A stretch of 64,000 nucleotides of DNA from Dryas octopetala (Eukaryota > Streptophyta > Magnoliopsida > Rosales > Rosaceae), in contig OY992836.1 in the NCBI GenBank assembly GCA_963921425.1, positions 19,361,614-19,425,613 on the forward strand, given 5' to 3'. The notes beneath the pieces were generated by a model. It made no database searches. It was not told where the DNA came from and worked only from the letters and a program-made list of their open reading frames with translations. Shown piece by piece: positions 1-11,530 of this stretch. A program made the translations under genes and the position numbers. How positions within the stretch are numbered: position 1 is the stretch's first letter; the number at the start of each line of letters is the position of its first letter.

Positions 1-62
1 CAAAATGGAAGAAGATTGCAGATTATAACAAAATGCAAAATTTTAGAAGCTATAAAACATAC

Positions 63-1883
63 CTTCCACTGTGTGGGGGCTAGTAGCACACGAGGCCTTC
101 TAGACCGCACATAGTCCAGGGCAGCAGATGGTGTCATGTTCTTGTATTTCACCTGCAGAAAGTAAATCAACTCAATCCTCTGATGTCCAGATGGTAGAAA
201 AGGGTTGGGGATCAATAACTCTTCTGCTAATCCAACTGGCAAAATTTTGAAATCAGTAGATGGTTAGTTGGTTACCAAATAACAAAGCACAATGGTTGTG
301 CTCCTTCCCCGACCTGCTTTACAGTGTACATATGTAGTTCTACCACAAGTTGCATTCACTGTATCCACAAAAAAAGAGAGAAAAAACAAAAGTTACACAA
401 TTGAAATTACATTCAACAAACGTGGGTAAAAGATTACAAACTAGCATAACTGAAGTTGAATAAGATCACTGACTGTGAATGAATTCCACAGCTCTGCTGA
501 TATCTTCAAATGAAGGAGCAAAGAGATAATCTCGTGTGGGAATTACTAGATGGTCAATTCCATGGACCTGAAATCCATCAAACATCTGAATATAATGAGT
601 AAAAATCTAAAGAGGGATACATTTCAAAATTTTAAAATCAGTTCAACCTTCTTATTTGGTCAATAAAGCAAACTTCAGAAAAGAATAGAAAGAATCATTT
701 TAGTTTTTAAGCATAATCTATGGGTTCTTTTTCTCATACATAAAGCAGAAAAAGGTAAATTCTATCTCCCCCACTTTCTTAAAGATTTTTAAAACATATT
801 TTTTCAGAGTAAACTAAAACCCTCGAATAATAGATTTAGTTACTCATATTATCCAAACACAGAAGGCAAAGATAAAGACAAATCTAACATGCTAGCAGCA
901 ACTGACAAGTGACAACCAAATAAGCATATGGAGCAGAGAAGACTCACACGATACAAGGACGTCGGAACCAAAGTTTCATATGGTTCGTTGAGAGTGATAA
1001 CGCCACCAACACCCAGTCGCTTCAATCGGGGAACATCCTTGGGGAATGGAACCGCGCCCAGCAGAACAAACTGAAAGAACAATACCACTTATCCATTAAA
1101 CATAATAAAATGAGCAAAGATATATTATCAACTCAAGACAAATCCAGAACCTACTCAAGACGCATTCAATTACAATATAGGGCCAGAACATATATATATA
1201 TACCTTTGTATATATATTTGGCCATTCCAATAATGATATAAATTAGAGATTTAATAGGAAGTGTTCAATCAAAATATGCAATAGCAATATGCGACTATCT
1301 AATTTTCTAGAGTCCAGAAAAGCATGAAAACATAAAAATCCAAAATTCTTATTATTTCTTGCTTGTACGTTTGGTTGCTAAGAAATTGAGATAACTGATT
1401 GAAACAATAAATACACCTGAACCAATAAGAAAAAAAATCCATATACTAAACCCTATATCTTCCTACAAACCAATTAAGTAGGGATCTTAAAAATCAGATT
1501 ATCCAGCAACCAAACAGAGAATAATAGCCTATTAGCCCTAACCCTCTATTCATGCCAAGAAAAATTGTTCTTTCTGAAAGAAAAAAAAAAATCAAATAAA
1601 CCCATAACACACCAAAAAAATTTCCCAATCCTGAAAAAAAAAAATTAAAATTAAAAATGATTAAAAGAGAGAAAACCTGGTCAACTTCATCCCACCATCT
1701 GAACTCAGCTTCCATCTTGTTCCGAACCACATTATATAAAAGGGTCGGGTAGAATAGGATCCGAGCCCCGGCTCCGACTATAGCTCTCTTGGCGTCGTCA
1801 ACCCTCACAACCTGCCTCCCGTGAGCGGCGTCGTTCCGATCACACTCCGTGTCGTCCAATTCCTCGATCTTCATCTCACGCAC
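63..1883 (-). CDS. PTPMT: PTPMT-type dual-specificity phosphatase (5' part; last exon outside window)
   Basis: Dual-specificity phosphatase of the PTPMT1 family, whose known substrate is phosphatidylglycerophosphate in mitochondria (cardiolipin/PG synthesis). Exons on the minus strand: 1677-1883, 948-1070, 474-567, 276-358, 63-152. All have GT..AG borders and join in one frame (69 + 41 + 59 + 30 codons). The P-loop HCKAGRGRS at about residues 153-161 carries the CX5R signature (Cys154, Arg160). The segments FYPTLLYNVVRNK and AVPFPKDVP are family hallmarks near the N-terminus. The exon at 63-152 ends at a clean donor after QWK, so the C-terminal exon lies beyond base 1 and the gene is partial here only because of the window edge. 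The start MREM is the first in-frame Met; Met4 is an alternative. Function is inferred from family; exon calls are secure. Confidence 0.92.
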
Positions 1884-3004
1884 ACACGCACCGAAAAAAT
1901 AAAAAAAATAAAAACCCTGACACCAAATCCAATTTTAAACCCCAATAAAAAAAAAAACACACAACAAAACAAACCAAATCCCCAACCCTAATTTCACAAA
2001 CTGCGATAAAAAGACCGACAAATTAAAATAGAATTATATACTTGGGGAACCAGGGAGTGGAATTCAAATTAATCACAAAATTGGGACCGATCTGAAAGGG
2101 GATTGAAGAGTTTTGAGGTTGGATATTAGGGAAATTATGGAAATCGGGGGTGGGTTTCCAAATTTGGGGACTGAGAGAGAGTGTGTGTACTGTAACTTAG
2201 ATGCCAAGGAATTGTACGTAGAATGCGAATAATTTTACAAGTAACTGAATCAATCGTAATTGTAATAGTCAATGTAGGAAAGGAAGGCGATGTTTATATA
2301 TGGCCCTTGAAGTTCGGGTTTATTACGTAATGCCCAAGAGGATGTGTCTCACGGTGACTGGTGGATCCTAAATTCCTAGTTGTGAGTCAAAGGTCTGAAA
2401 GTAGTTACTTGAAGGAAAAGAGAGGTTTAAGGTCCCTTTGCCCTTTGGTAGTAATTAGATTAGTAAACGTAAAAGTAAAAGCCTAATTCCAAAGCTAATA
2501 TACAGCATCACCAAGAAAATTATTAAGGAATATTCTTAAAATGTGTTTCATTTTTAGCCTAGAAAATAAATTAGAAAAGGACAGATAGAGAAAGAGAAAG
2601 AGATAAGTATGCTAGCTTGTTATACTATTCTTGTTGGCATCTATTCAAATTAGTGGGATTGCTATTAGATTTTAAATTGCGACTTTTCTTGGGTACTAAA
2701 ATTAGATTGATGGGTGAAAAATGATAGCTTTGGTAGATATTTCTTTTTACACTCACATCAGGAACTCAGTTTAAGAGATAAAAATACACAGAGAGCTTTT
2801 ATTTTCACATGATTTTAGAAATGAAAACAAGGAGAATATGCACTTCCAAAGTAGGCAGCATAGCAAAACTGTATAGAGGAAGCTTCAAACATGCATGAAG
2901 GGTAGCTGAGTAGAGTTTGATGTGTTGTGATACCTGAGCAGTGGGCCCATTCCTCAAATGACCAAACAGTTTGTCTCAGAGGTATTGGATACTGGATATG
3001 ATAG
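1884..3004. other. Leader and promoter region of the PTPMT gene, then unassigned DNA
   Basis: The first 300-400 bases are A-rich on the plus strand and probably hold the leader of the minus-strand gene. From about 2300 to 3004 no gene or element could be supported; the one open frame at 2815-3108 shows no recognisable family. Confidence 0.5.
2293..2300 (-). promoter_or_regulatory. Probable TATA box for the PTPMT gene
   Basis: Read on the minus strand this is TATATAAA, preceded by GGGCCA (a site II/TCP-like core). It lies about 410 bases upstream of the ATG, which would imply a long leader. Inference from sequence only. Confidence 0.4.
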
Positions 3005-3012
3005 TTTGGAAT
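3005..3012. repeat. Left target-site duplication TTTGGAAT
   Basis: TTTGGAAT is repeated exactly at 4207-4214, immediately flanking the inverted-repeat element between them. An 8-9 bp duplication is typical of Mutator-like elements (8 bp also of hAT). Confidence 0.8.
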
Positions 3013-4206
3013 GAGAGTTGTTATTTGCACACTTTTATTTTTTTGCGCACACTTTTTTCTTACACATCTTTTATCATCTTTCCAAATGTAAAATTTATCT
3101 TTTAACACACCTCTTTCATTACTAAAATATCATCAATCTCATTAATCTTACTAAATTTATCTTATACACATCACTCAATCTATCCAAACAATACACACCC
3201 ACTCAACCTTTTCAGACAATATACACCCTCATCCCCAACCTCACGCCTACCCGATCTTAGCCAAGAACACACCCCTGTATACCAACATCATCATTGGAGC
3301 CGTCACCACCGCCGTCAACTCATTGTTGAAGTCGTCGTCAACTCACTACTGTCAATCTGCCGTTGGTGGTCTCACCACCTTACTACAACATAATAGCTAT
3401 TGTTGTCAACCCATAGTTATGCCTTAAGCTAAATTATTTTGATTCATATACAAATCTATGTTTTTTTTTATCAAATTTAAATTTGTTAGTCCATCTCAAA
3501 ACCTATTTTTTTCTATTTGAGATAATTTGGAGTGCGGTTTTTATGGGTTTCAAGATTGAAATTTCGAGTTTTGGTTATAGGGTTTCGCAGGTCATTCGGC
3601 ACTGGTTTATCAAACATTTCGGTTTCATTCGGTAATAAGCTGTCGAACCTTCCAATTTTGTTCGACATTTTACTACCGAACGAAACTGAAAAGTTCGATG
3701 ACTTATTACCGAACGAAACCAAAATGTTCAGTAGACCAGTGTCGAACGATCTACGAATTCAAAAATTAATAATTATAAAATTCACTCTTGCACTCTAAAA
3801 AACCTCATTCAAAATCATCGCAAACAGACGAAAAATGTATTTGGATTGATTAACCAATTAAAATTAGATAAGAAAGCATTATATTTACATTCAACTTCCA
3901 ATGGCTAAGGTGGAGAGATGATGCATGGCGGCGATGAAGGCGAGTTGACGGCGGGAGGTGAGTGTTAGCAATTTTGGGATGGAAGTGGGGTCACGGGTGG
4001 GGTGTGTTTTGGTTGTGGTTGGAGGTGAGGTTGAGGGTGGAGTGTGTAGTTGTGGTTTAGGAGTGTTAGGTTTGAGATATGTAAGGAGAGGTTTTTTTTT
4101 TTTCTCAAATGATGTAGGTTGTCTTTTAAGGTAAATTTTTTATTTTTTTTGTCAATTAAATAATTTTACAAAATAAGTTAATGGGGGTGTATAAATAGTA
4201 TCACTC
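3013..4206. mobile_element. Non-autonomous Mutator-like (MULE) element, foldback type
   Basis: A 1194-bp element. Its two ends are inverted copies: the left starts GAGAGTTGTTATTTGCACAC and the right, read on the other strand, starts GAGTGATACTATTTATACAC (14 of 20 bases equal). Similarity continues inward in degenerate form (AATTTA..CTTTTAA..ACACC-like stretches, and GTTGACGGC-type segments near 3310 and 3940), so the arms are long. A perfect 8-bp duplication TTTGGAAT flanks it. No transposase frame is present, so it is non-autonomous. Long arms with an 8-9 bp target duplication point to MULE; hAT is the alternative. It lies between the PTPMT and LRR genes. Confidence 0.75.
3598..3745. repeat. 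Imperfect hairpin at the centre of the MULE
   Basis: The arms 3598-3648 and 3693-3745 are inverted copies of each other. Both contain CACTGGT.TA, ACATTT.GGTTTC.TTCGGT and AATAAG..GTCGAAC-type stretches. The unit TACCGAACGAAAC occurs twice (3674 and 3708), so the structure is partly nested. A transcript through here would fold into a long stem. Direct observation. Confidence 0.75.
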
Positions 4207-4214
4207 TTTGGAAT
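4207..4214. repeat. Right target-site duplication TTTGGAAT
   Basis: Exact copy of 3005-3012; marks the right edge of the MULE. Confidence 0.8.
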
Positions 4215-6642
4215 ATACAAAAGAGGAATCACATGCTTTCCTTTCACTTGAACCCGAAATAGCAATTCAAATTTCAAAATTAAATCCACAAGAAAAACAA
4301 ATAAATACTTTCAATAAATCACAAGGAGTAAAAATGTAATTGCACAAGGCATGTGAAGGCAATGCTTGTGAGTTGTGAGTGCAAGGACCTACTGGTAAGT
4401 GTGTGAATAGTGCAGTAGCATTTTGGTTTTGTTGTGGATGACACTGACAAACACGTAGTTGTTGGTGATTCTTGGTTCGATGTGCCACCTTCGAACATAA
4501 TCTTTTGGATTTGATTGGTTTAGGTGGATATTTTAGTGGCAGCAGGCAACAGTTGCCAGCTGCCCATCTGTTCCCTATCTTAAAAAACTTTGGTTAACTA
4601 CTGGCACACATTGAGTACTGATTGGACTGGTTGATGCTCAAGGCTCAAGAGTCTCAAGACACAATTAGTTAAAAAAACTAAAATTAGAATTGAGTTTGTA
4701 TAGCTTGGCCAAAAAAAAAAAAAATGAATTGAGTTTGTATAGGGCTTATAGGCCTAGCCATGTTACATAGGCCCAGACCCACTACAAGAAATGTTTGTGA
4801 GGCATCTTGTGACTGTCATAATCTGCAACAACTCTCTCATTGGGCCAGTATCTACCTATTTGGGTACTACTAACTAGCACCACTCTGGGCCCTAAAATTA
4901 ACTTGTCATCTCAAAACCCAACTTGTTCTAAGTCCTCCAAAACCAAAATATCACATTCTTCAATCTTCATTATTTCTGTGTAAAGTTTTTAAGAGAATAA
5001 TTGATATGTTGCTACTTGCTAGTTGCCAAGTTTGTTTCCACCCCATAAATGTAATGAATCAAGTCTAAGTAGATGGATCTAGGGCAATAGAGAATTGATG
5101 ACATTAATTCTCATTTGAATACTCACCAACCCAGCACAAGCACATGAAATACAGGTGAGTTTTTGGGTAACCAGTTATGTACTACATAATATTTGTCTAA
5201 TAGGACTGGTACTATATCCACCCTACTTTCCACAACTAGTCCTTAATTGCCCATGTCCCTTAAGTGCCTAGGGCAAAGAATCCACATGGAACTTAATATA
5301 TATGGTATCATTTATTGTCAAACAAAAATGTTAAATACCTACCTAATATACACATGCATTTTTCATTTTCTATTGTTGGGTATCACAAATGAATATAGAG
5401 AAACTGGTATTGAAATTCTTGTGGCCAAGTCTTTATAAATGCAGCTACTTTGCAGGGCTTCCACTTATAGTGTGGCGGTTGAATTGGGTATGGGAATCTA
5501 TTTTTTGGCTATTTAATTTTCCCTTTTTTGATTGGTAAATGAGGTTATGACAGGCCATGGGAGCTAGCTGCCATCCAATACAGAGAGATCAAAGTAGCAA
5601 TGCAGCATGCGCTTGCTTTTTCATCCATTCACATCATGAAGCTCCCATCACTAGCTACTAGTGCAGTAGTAGCTGTACATTTCAACATTAGCAGCATCAT
5701 CACCATGTAATTTAGCTCCATAATTCTACATGATTATAAATAAATACTGAATTTTATGAAATGGGTTTAAATTAATGGGCAGAGTACTTCCTAAGAGGTA
5801 AAAGAAAATAAATCAACTGGGAATGGAGTTCATGATGAGCTGGGGCTAAGTTAAAAGCCATCAACTGGGAATGAAGTTCATTGCCAGTTTGCCACTTTGC
5901 TTGTATCAGTTGGGAAATTTTTTTCAATTTGGGGTTCATTTTTAGGGGTCTCATTATCATCGGGACAATTTGACAATTGATACGGATAAGTTTCTATTAA
6001 TTTTCCGGGAAAAAAAAAAGGCCAAAACTTAGTCATTGTGTAGCCCAAAATTTAGTGTTTGACCCAACAAAGAAAAAGTAATCGAACACAAAAATAAATG
6101 CTATTGCCTCAATTATAAGTTTTGTAATCATTTGGGCAAAGTTTTAATATTACAGTCCTTGTGATTGGGTGCCTATTTGTATATGAATCTTATACCTTTT
6201 TTTTTTCTTATAACTTGTACCCTTTGTAATTTATATGAATTTTGCTCATGAGTCATTCTTGAGGAGAAAAAAAAAAGAGTTATTCTAAAGAGTTTCTTTC
6301 ACTCTCCTCATAATGCTTTCTCACAATTATCACTAATTAGGAACTAAAACCAAATCATGTCATTATGCAAGTTCATAACCACTAATTTACCTTGTTCATT
6401 TGTTTTGGTGAGTATATTAAATTCCGAACGGACCAACCTGTTCCATCACCATAAACACTTCACCACACATAGGTCAACATGAGTACAGAAGAAAAAGTAA
6501 TACTCAAAAGTAAAAACATAAATAAAGAAATAAAAATAAAACCAAATAACCCCACCAGTTTCTCTCTTCAATGCTGCAACCACATTTAGATAACTTTACA
6601 AGTAAACCCATCAAATAAGCATTTGAGTGTTCTCTACAGAAA
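4215..6642. other. Intergenic region upstream of the LRR gene
   Basis: No gene supported. A short direct repeat containing ATCAACTGGGAATG.AGTTCA appears twice near 5812 and 5860. The last few hundred bases are presumably the promoter and leader of the LRR gene; no clear TATA box was chosen. Confidence 0.5.
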
Positions 6643-7833
6643 ATGGAGAAGCGGTGGCTTCTAGCTTTTCTCCTACTGCTTATAACTCCTATAGAAGCTG
6701 GTTTTGGTGTGGGCGGTGGTGTTGGTGTCAATGTTGGCCCTGTTGGTGGTGGTGGGGGTGGTGTTTGGATTGGTGGAGGGATCAATGGCCCAACCCCATC
6801 TGGGTCTTCAGCTTCAGGGCTAGACAGAGCTTACACTGCTCTCCACGCATGGAAATCTGCCATTACTGATGACCCATTAAAGATTTTAGACACTTGGGTT
6901 GGCTCTGATGTGTGTTCTTACAAAGGAGTCTTTTGTGCAGATTCTCAAGGTAAAATGGGTTCAGCACCTGGCCCTGTTGTTGCTGGAATAGATCTCAACC
7001 AGGCCAATCTCAAAGGCACTCTTGTCAAAGAACTCTCTTTTCTGACTGATATGTCTCTCCTTCACCTCAACAGCAACAGATTTTCAGGCACAGTTCCTGA
7101 CACTTTCAGAGACCTCACCTCACTCCAAGAGTTAGACCTCAGTAACAACCACTTATCAGGCCCTTTCCCTACAGCTACATTATACATTCCAAATCTCATT
7201 TACTTAGACCTCAGATTCAACAACTTTTCAGGGTCTATTCCTGATGACCTCTTCAACAAGAAACTAGATGCAATCTTTCTCAACAACAACCAATTTGAAG
7301 GTGAACTTCCTCAAAGTCTGGGGAATTCCCCGGCTTCTGTCATCAATTTAGCTAACAACAAGTTCAGTGGGGACTTCCCAGCTAGTTTTGGCTTTATGGG
7401 TACCAAATTGAAGGAGATTCTGTTTATCAACAACCAGTTAACAGGTTGCATTCCTGAGGGAATTGGACTCTTCTCAGAGATTCAAGTTTTGGATGTAAGC
7501 TTCAATTCACTGATGGGTCATCTGCCAGACACAATTTCTTGCCTGCAAGACATTGAAGTTCTCAATTTGGCACACAACAAGCTATCTGGGGCTCTTCCAG
7601 AACTGGTGTGTTCTTTGAAAAGCCTAGTGAATTTGACTGTTGCTTACAATTTCTTTTCTGGGTTCAGCCAGGAATGTACCAAGCTTTTTTACAAGAATGT
7701 GGGTTTTGATTTTTCCTTGAATTGCATTCCTGGGAGGAACATGCAGAGACCTCAACCAGAGTGCTCTTTGATTCCAGGAGGTGGGTTAAATTGTCTGAGA
7801 ATCCCTGCTGCAAAGCCTCTTGTTTGTGGGTAG
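6643..7833 (+). CDS. Secreted leucine-rich-repeat protein (At4g06744-like, LRX-related without extensin domain)
   Basis: Single-exon gene, 396 residues. Residues 1-19 form a signal peptide (MEKRW then LLAFLLLL, ending IEA). Residues 20-46 are Gly/Val-rich. About 50-100 form the LRRNT-2 cap (LHAWKSAI, then the Cys pair DVCSYKGVFC). About 105-330 hold roughly ten plant-type repeats with the L..L.L..N.FSG..P pattern. The last 60 residues are Cys-rich (CTKLF, LNCIPG, PECSL, LNCLR, VCG) and end the protein. There is no membrane span, kinase or Ser-Pro extensin tail, so it is not an LRX protein proper nor a receptor kinase. It probably acts in the cell wall or apoplast; ligand unknown. The closest named relatives known to me are the uncharacterised LRR family around At4g06744 and At4g29240. 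The ATG is preceded by stops and gives the best signal peptide. Confidence 0.93.
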   Translation: MEKRWLLAFLLLLITPIEAGFGVGGGVGVNVGPVGGGGGGVWIGGGINGPTPSGSSASGLDRAYTALHAWKSAITDDPLKILDTWVGSDVCSYKGVFCADSQGKMGSAPGPVVAGIDLNQANLKGTLVKELSFLTDMSLLHLNSNRFSGTVPDTFRDLTSLQELDLSNNHLSGPFPTATLYIPNLIYLDLRFNNFSGSIPDDLFNKKLDAIFLNNNQFEGELPQSLGNSPASVINLANNKFSGDFPASFGFMGTKLKEILFINNQLTGCIPEGIGLFSEIQVLDVSFNSLMGHLPDTISCLQDIEVLNLAHNKLSGALPELVCSLKSLVNLTVAYNFFSGFSQECTKLFYKNVGFDFSLNCIPGRNMQRPQPECSLIPGGGLNCLRIPAAKPLVCG

Positions 7834-8623
7834 GTCTAGGTCTATCCAAGCTCTTCATCTCCATGAAAAAGAGCTGTCAGTCTTTACAACAGGTTGGTGA
7901 ATAGCTATCCTATCTATTAATAGCAATTATGATTCAGAGCTTCCTAATTTTTTTCTTTATTAACTCCCTGCATCTGAAAATGTAATATCCGAACTAAGAT
8001 ATGTCCAGGAAATGTTTTGATAAAATAACAAAGATGGCCAGAAACTTAGGCAAAGGGGTTTATGATTAGCATTCAATTTCAGCAATAAAAAAATCATAAG
8101 TAAGATTAATGAATATAAAATGGTTTCACTGCTTGTCATGTGACATTCAAGTGGAATATTATATGGTGATCCCCACAATATCATACAAGTTTATCTGCTT
8201 GTGTCACATGACATCTCTGAACCTAGAAATCTTGTTGTTGACATTCCCCATTCACAGTGCTCATTTAGAGCTAGAGTGTATTTAATAGCTTTCATCTTTA
8301 TCAGTCATTGTTGAACAATATATCTAAGAACTTTGAGTTTGGAGATCCATGTTTCTCGTGAGAAAGAGAAAGGCTTGCATGACTCTACCTAGTATTCCCA
8401 AATTTACTCAACTAAGCTTTGCACCAAATACTTGGATTGGATTTGGGTACCTGAATTTGTTTGTGCTAGTAGAATTCAAATGAATTTACTTTGCTTATGC
8501 TGTCCAACTGAATCCAAGCATACAAATACAAGGAACTATGGTAACCAACTATTGTAGCCATTGAACATAAGGTAATACAAAAATGTAATCTTTATAAACA
8601 ATTGCCTAATGTGGAAAATCTGT
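7834..8623. other. Gap between the convergent LRR and acid phosphatase genes
   Basis: Must hold the 3' untranslated regions of both convergent genes. No other feature seen. Confidence 0.6.
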
Positions 8624-10561
8624 TTAGGCAATGTAATACATTGGATTTGGAAGTTTAAAGGATCGTTGAGCAACTGCAAAACCCAACAAGTCACTCCATT
8701 GATCTCCCGAGCTCCCATGAAGTCGATAACCTTCATATATCAACTCCGATCTCTTCTCAGATTTGTAGACACTGGCCAATTTTCCTTGATCCGAAGGTCC
8801 CCTGTATCATTAAGTACTATATATTAGTAATCCTTATTATGGTGTTCCAAACTTTAATTTCATGTTGCAAGCAGTCAATGAACTTGATCGACACAAGATG
8901 TGCTCCTGTTTCTTTATATCATGTATACATTTTGCTCTTAACTTGCAAAAAGAGAGAGAGAAAGAAAGAAAGAAACTTGGCCCATGTACCTCAGTAGCAG
9001 CCTCTCCCAATTGTTGTAACCTGCATATAGAAGGTTTCTCTCTGTGGCATTTCTTTGATATTCACTCCGTCCAGTTAACAGAAAAATCTTGAAACCCAAC
9101 TGCTCAAGCCCCTTGTACAAATTCGAACTTGCTGGGAGAGCAGGGGCCTCGGCCAAATCCACCCACTCATCAAAAGATACTTCATCGAATGTCTCTGATC
9201 TATGTCCAAAAGACAATAGACCTAGTCAATTAAGTTCATCATATAGAAAACCTAATCAATTAAGACAAGATAAAAGCATTGGTGTGATTGTAATCTAATG
9301 ATCCTGTATAATTCACTCTGAGACCAAAACCTGTTAGAATTTTGAACAGTATGAAATTAAATTCAGAATGTTCACAGTGGAACTCTCATTGCTAAGATGA
9401 AGGTTAGGGACTTGAAGGCAATGACCAATGTGCCAATTGTGCAACCCAAATTTTCAAAAACAAATTTACAGCATGAATGTAAGTAGATTTACATGATACA
9501 TTTTTGGGTGAAGGACTGTCATGACTTCCCCAATAGATTGCATTTACTAGCATAAGTTCTTCCTGGGAACTTACTGCATTCTCATTCTAAAGATGCTATA
9601 AGGTGCACAAAAAAGAGGGTATTTGCAGTATCATCTTCAACAAGCATTGGTCATAAATTAACACACCAAAAGACCAATCAAGAAAAAAAACCAATGAAAA
9701 AGGTGCCCTCTAAGGCTCTTATTATGCATGCCTACAAAAACCAACACCCGTGAGACACTCTTAACAAGACCTAATGCCTTGTTTGATTACATGTTGCTAC
9801 ATGCTCATGCATGATTCATTGATTCTAAGATTCTAAATTCAATATACATGCACTTTCACCATCAATGATTCAATGCAATGTTGCCACATTGAAATTGGAA
9901 TCTTGCTGGACCCAGAGCTTAAAGTTCAAACAGCCCATGTTACCTTCTGGTGGGCCTGCACCAAACAGCATACATCACATTATAATCTCCTATATCACTA
10001 GCCTCCCAAGTGTCAACCTCTCATTGGCTAATCTTACCAACCAAGGACAATCACATGCATATCTAACATACCTACCACCAGAGGGCAAAAGTTCCTACCC
10101 CACACGATTAAATTAATCAACCAAATTTGTTAATCAACCAAATCCAACGGCTGTAAACGAATCAAAGCTTACCCGAACCCGTGAGCCTCATAGTAGGGCA
10201 GATTGGAAAGCAGAGTCTCATCGATGTCGAAGACCCAAGCATCCTTACCATCACCGCCGATCCGCACGCCCTGAGCGAAAGCCAGCGAGTAATTCGCGAC
10301 GAAGCCCGAGTCGGATGCATACCGCTCGCCGGTCATGTAGTCCTCGACGAAGGCGACGCACCGGGACGGTATGCTGGACCAGGTGCCGGCGTCGTTGGTC
10401 TCGATGGTGAATCGCCAGCTGTCGCAGAAGAGGCTGTCGTCGGCCGAGACCCGGTGTCGCTTCGGCGGCGAGATTTTGATGATGGATTGGGATAATGCGG
10501 TGCTGGGGATGATGGTGAGGAGGAGGAGGAGGAGGTGGACTGAGGAGGAGGAGGAGGCCAT
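8624..10561 (-). CDS. HAD class IIIB acid phosphatase (VSP/APS family)
   Basis: Plant acid phosphatase related to vegetative storage proteins; hydrolyses phosphomonoesters, probably in the vacuole or outside the cell. Exons (minus): 10173-10561, 8990-9199, 8624-8801; they join in frame to 258 residues. The N-terminus (MASSSSS then LLLLLLTI, ALS) is a signal peptide. An upstream in-frame Met at 10633 would put 24 extra charged residues before it and is less likely. HAD motif I is FDIDETLLSN with both aspartates (112 and 114) present, so unlike soybean VSP, whose first Asp is replaced, this copy should be catalytic. Motif II is LLTGRSEYQRNAT; the Lys motif is YKSEKR; then GSSGDQWSDL and the family ending NPMYYIA. 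Good match to the family across its whole length. Confidence 0.93.
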
Positions 10562-11354
10562 TGATGGAAAACCCAGAAAGGTCTTTGCGAAAAAGAGCTT
10601 TCTGGTTTTCGGTTCAAAGATTGAGAGAATCAAAACGGAGGGAGAAGAGAGTAGGATATGGAAAAAATGGAGGGAGGGAGAGGAGAGAGAGTCTTGGGTT
10701 AACGAAAAACTGTTTTTCGTTTTTCCAACAAAACCTTTAAGTACATAATGTACATTGCATACATTTTCTTTTAGGTTTTTTTAATTTGGTAAATAATTTT
10801 AATTTCACTAATTAAATTAAAATTGGTATCAATTCAATTTAGAAAATAAATCATATCCACGGATTGTTTATTATTATTTTGAATGATCTATTCCAAATTA
10901 AGTAGTAAATTTACCAATGGCAAAAAAAGAAGAGAAATTACGCAGAATAGATTGTTGGAGGATTGAACCAAAAAAAAGATTGTTGGAGGGAAGGACAATA
11001 ATCAAACTTTTGTCATGGATTAAACGTTTCACCACTAGCAACATAACTTGAGGTAATTGGCGAGTTGGAGGATTAACTTAAACTCAACACAAAATCCTTA
11101 ATTCAAATCAGAACATGAGCCCAAGCAACTTGGTTAGATTATAATACATTCAATTCAAATATCACTGAATCAAAGTTAATTACTTGAGTTGAACTTAAGT
11201 TGTTCATATTAATAAGTTTAAAGTCAATAGATAGGTTCAACTATAGGCTCAAACTAATAGGTTAAACAAATTGAAAATAATAATTTTATATATTATTCTA
11301 TATATAAAGCATATCATACTTTTATCAGGTACTATATCAAATTGAAAATAATAA
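10562..11354. other. Upstream region of the acid phosphatase gene
   Basis: Promoter and leader of the minus-strand phosphatase gene. AT-rich, with no TATA box that can be singled out and no other gene. Confidence 0.5.
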
Positions 11355-11530
11355 TGCTTGAAGCACCACCTTAATTTATCGATCATAATTTATGTGACAG
11401 ATGACATATCAATTTCTCATTTGTTGCATTAAATAAGGTATAAAGTGAACTCATAGATGAATAAATAACAAACTCTCACATCAGTTTAAATTTTATGAAG
11501 TTGAAATATAAGGTGGTGCATGTAGGATTA
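11355..11530. mobile_element. Possible small MITE
   Basis: GCACCACCTTA at 11363-11373 is mirrored by TAAGGTGGTGC at 11509-11519, with weaker outward similarity (TGCTTGAA against TCCTACAT on the other strand). About 175 bp, AT-rich, no frame. No target duplication was established, so the assignment is tentative. Confidence 0.4.

Noticed and set aside
2815-3108. 97-residue minus-strand frame
   Set aside because: Crosses the left border of the MULE, with no recognisable domain.
10562-10633. Upstream in-frame Met for the acid phosphatase (MILSIFEPKTRK)
   Set aside because: It would place a charged stretch before a good signal peptide; the Met at 10561 fits the family better.
10181-10748. Plus-strand Gly/Val/Arg-rich frames opposite the acid phosphatase exon
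   Set aside because: Antisense shadows of a GC-rich signal-peptide and phosphatase exon.
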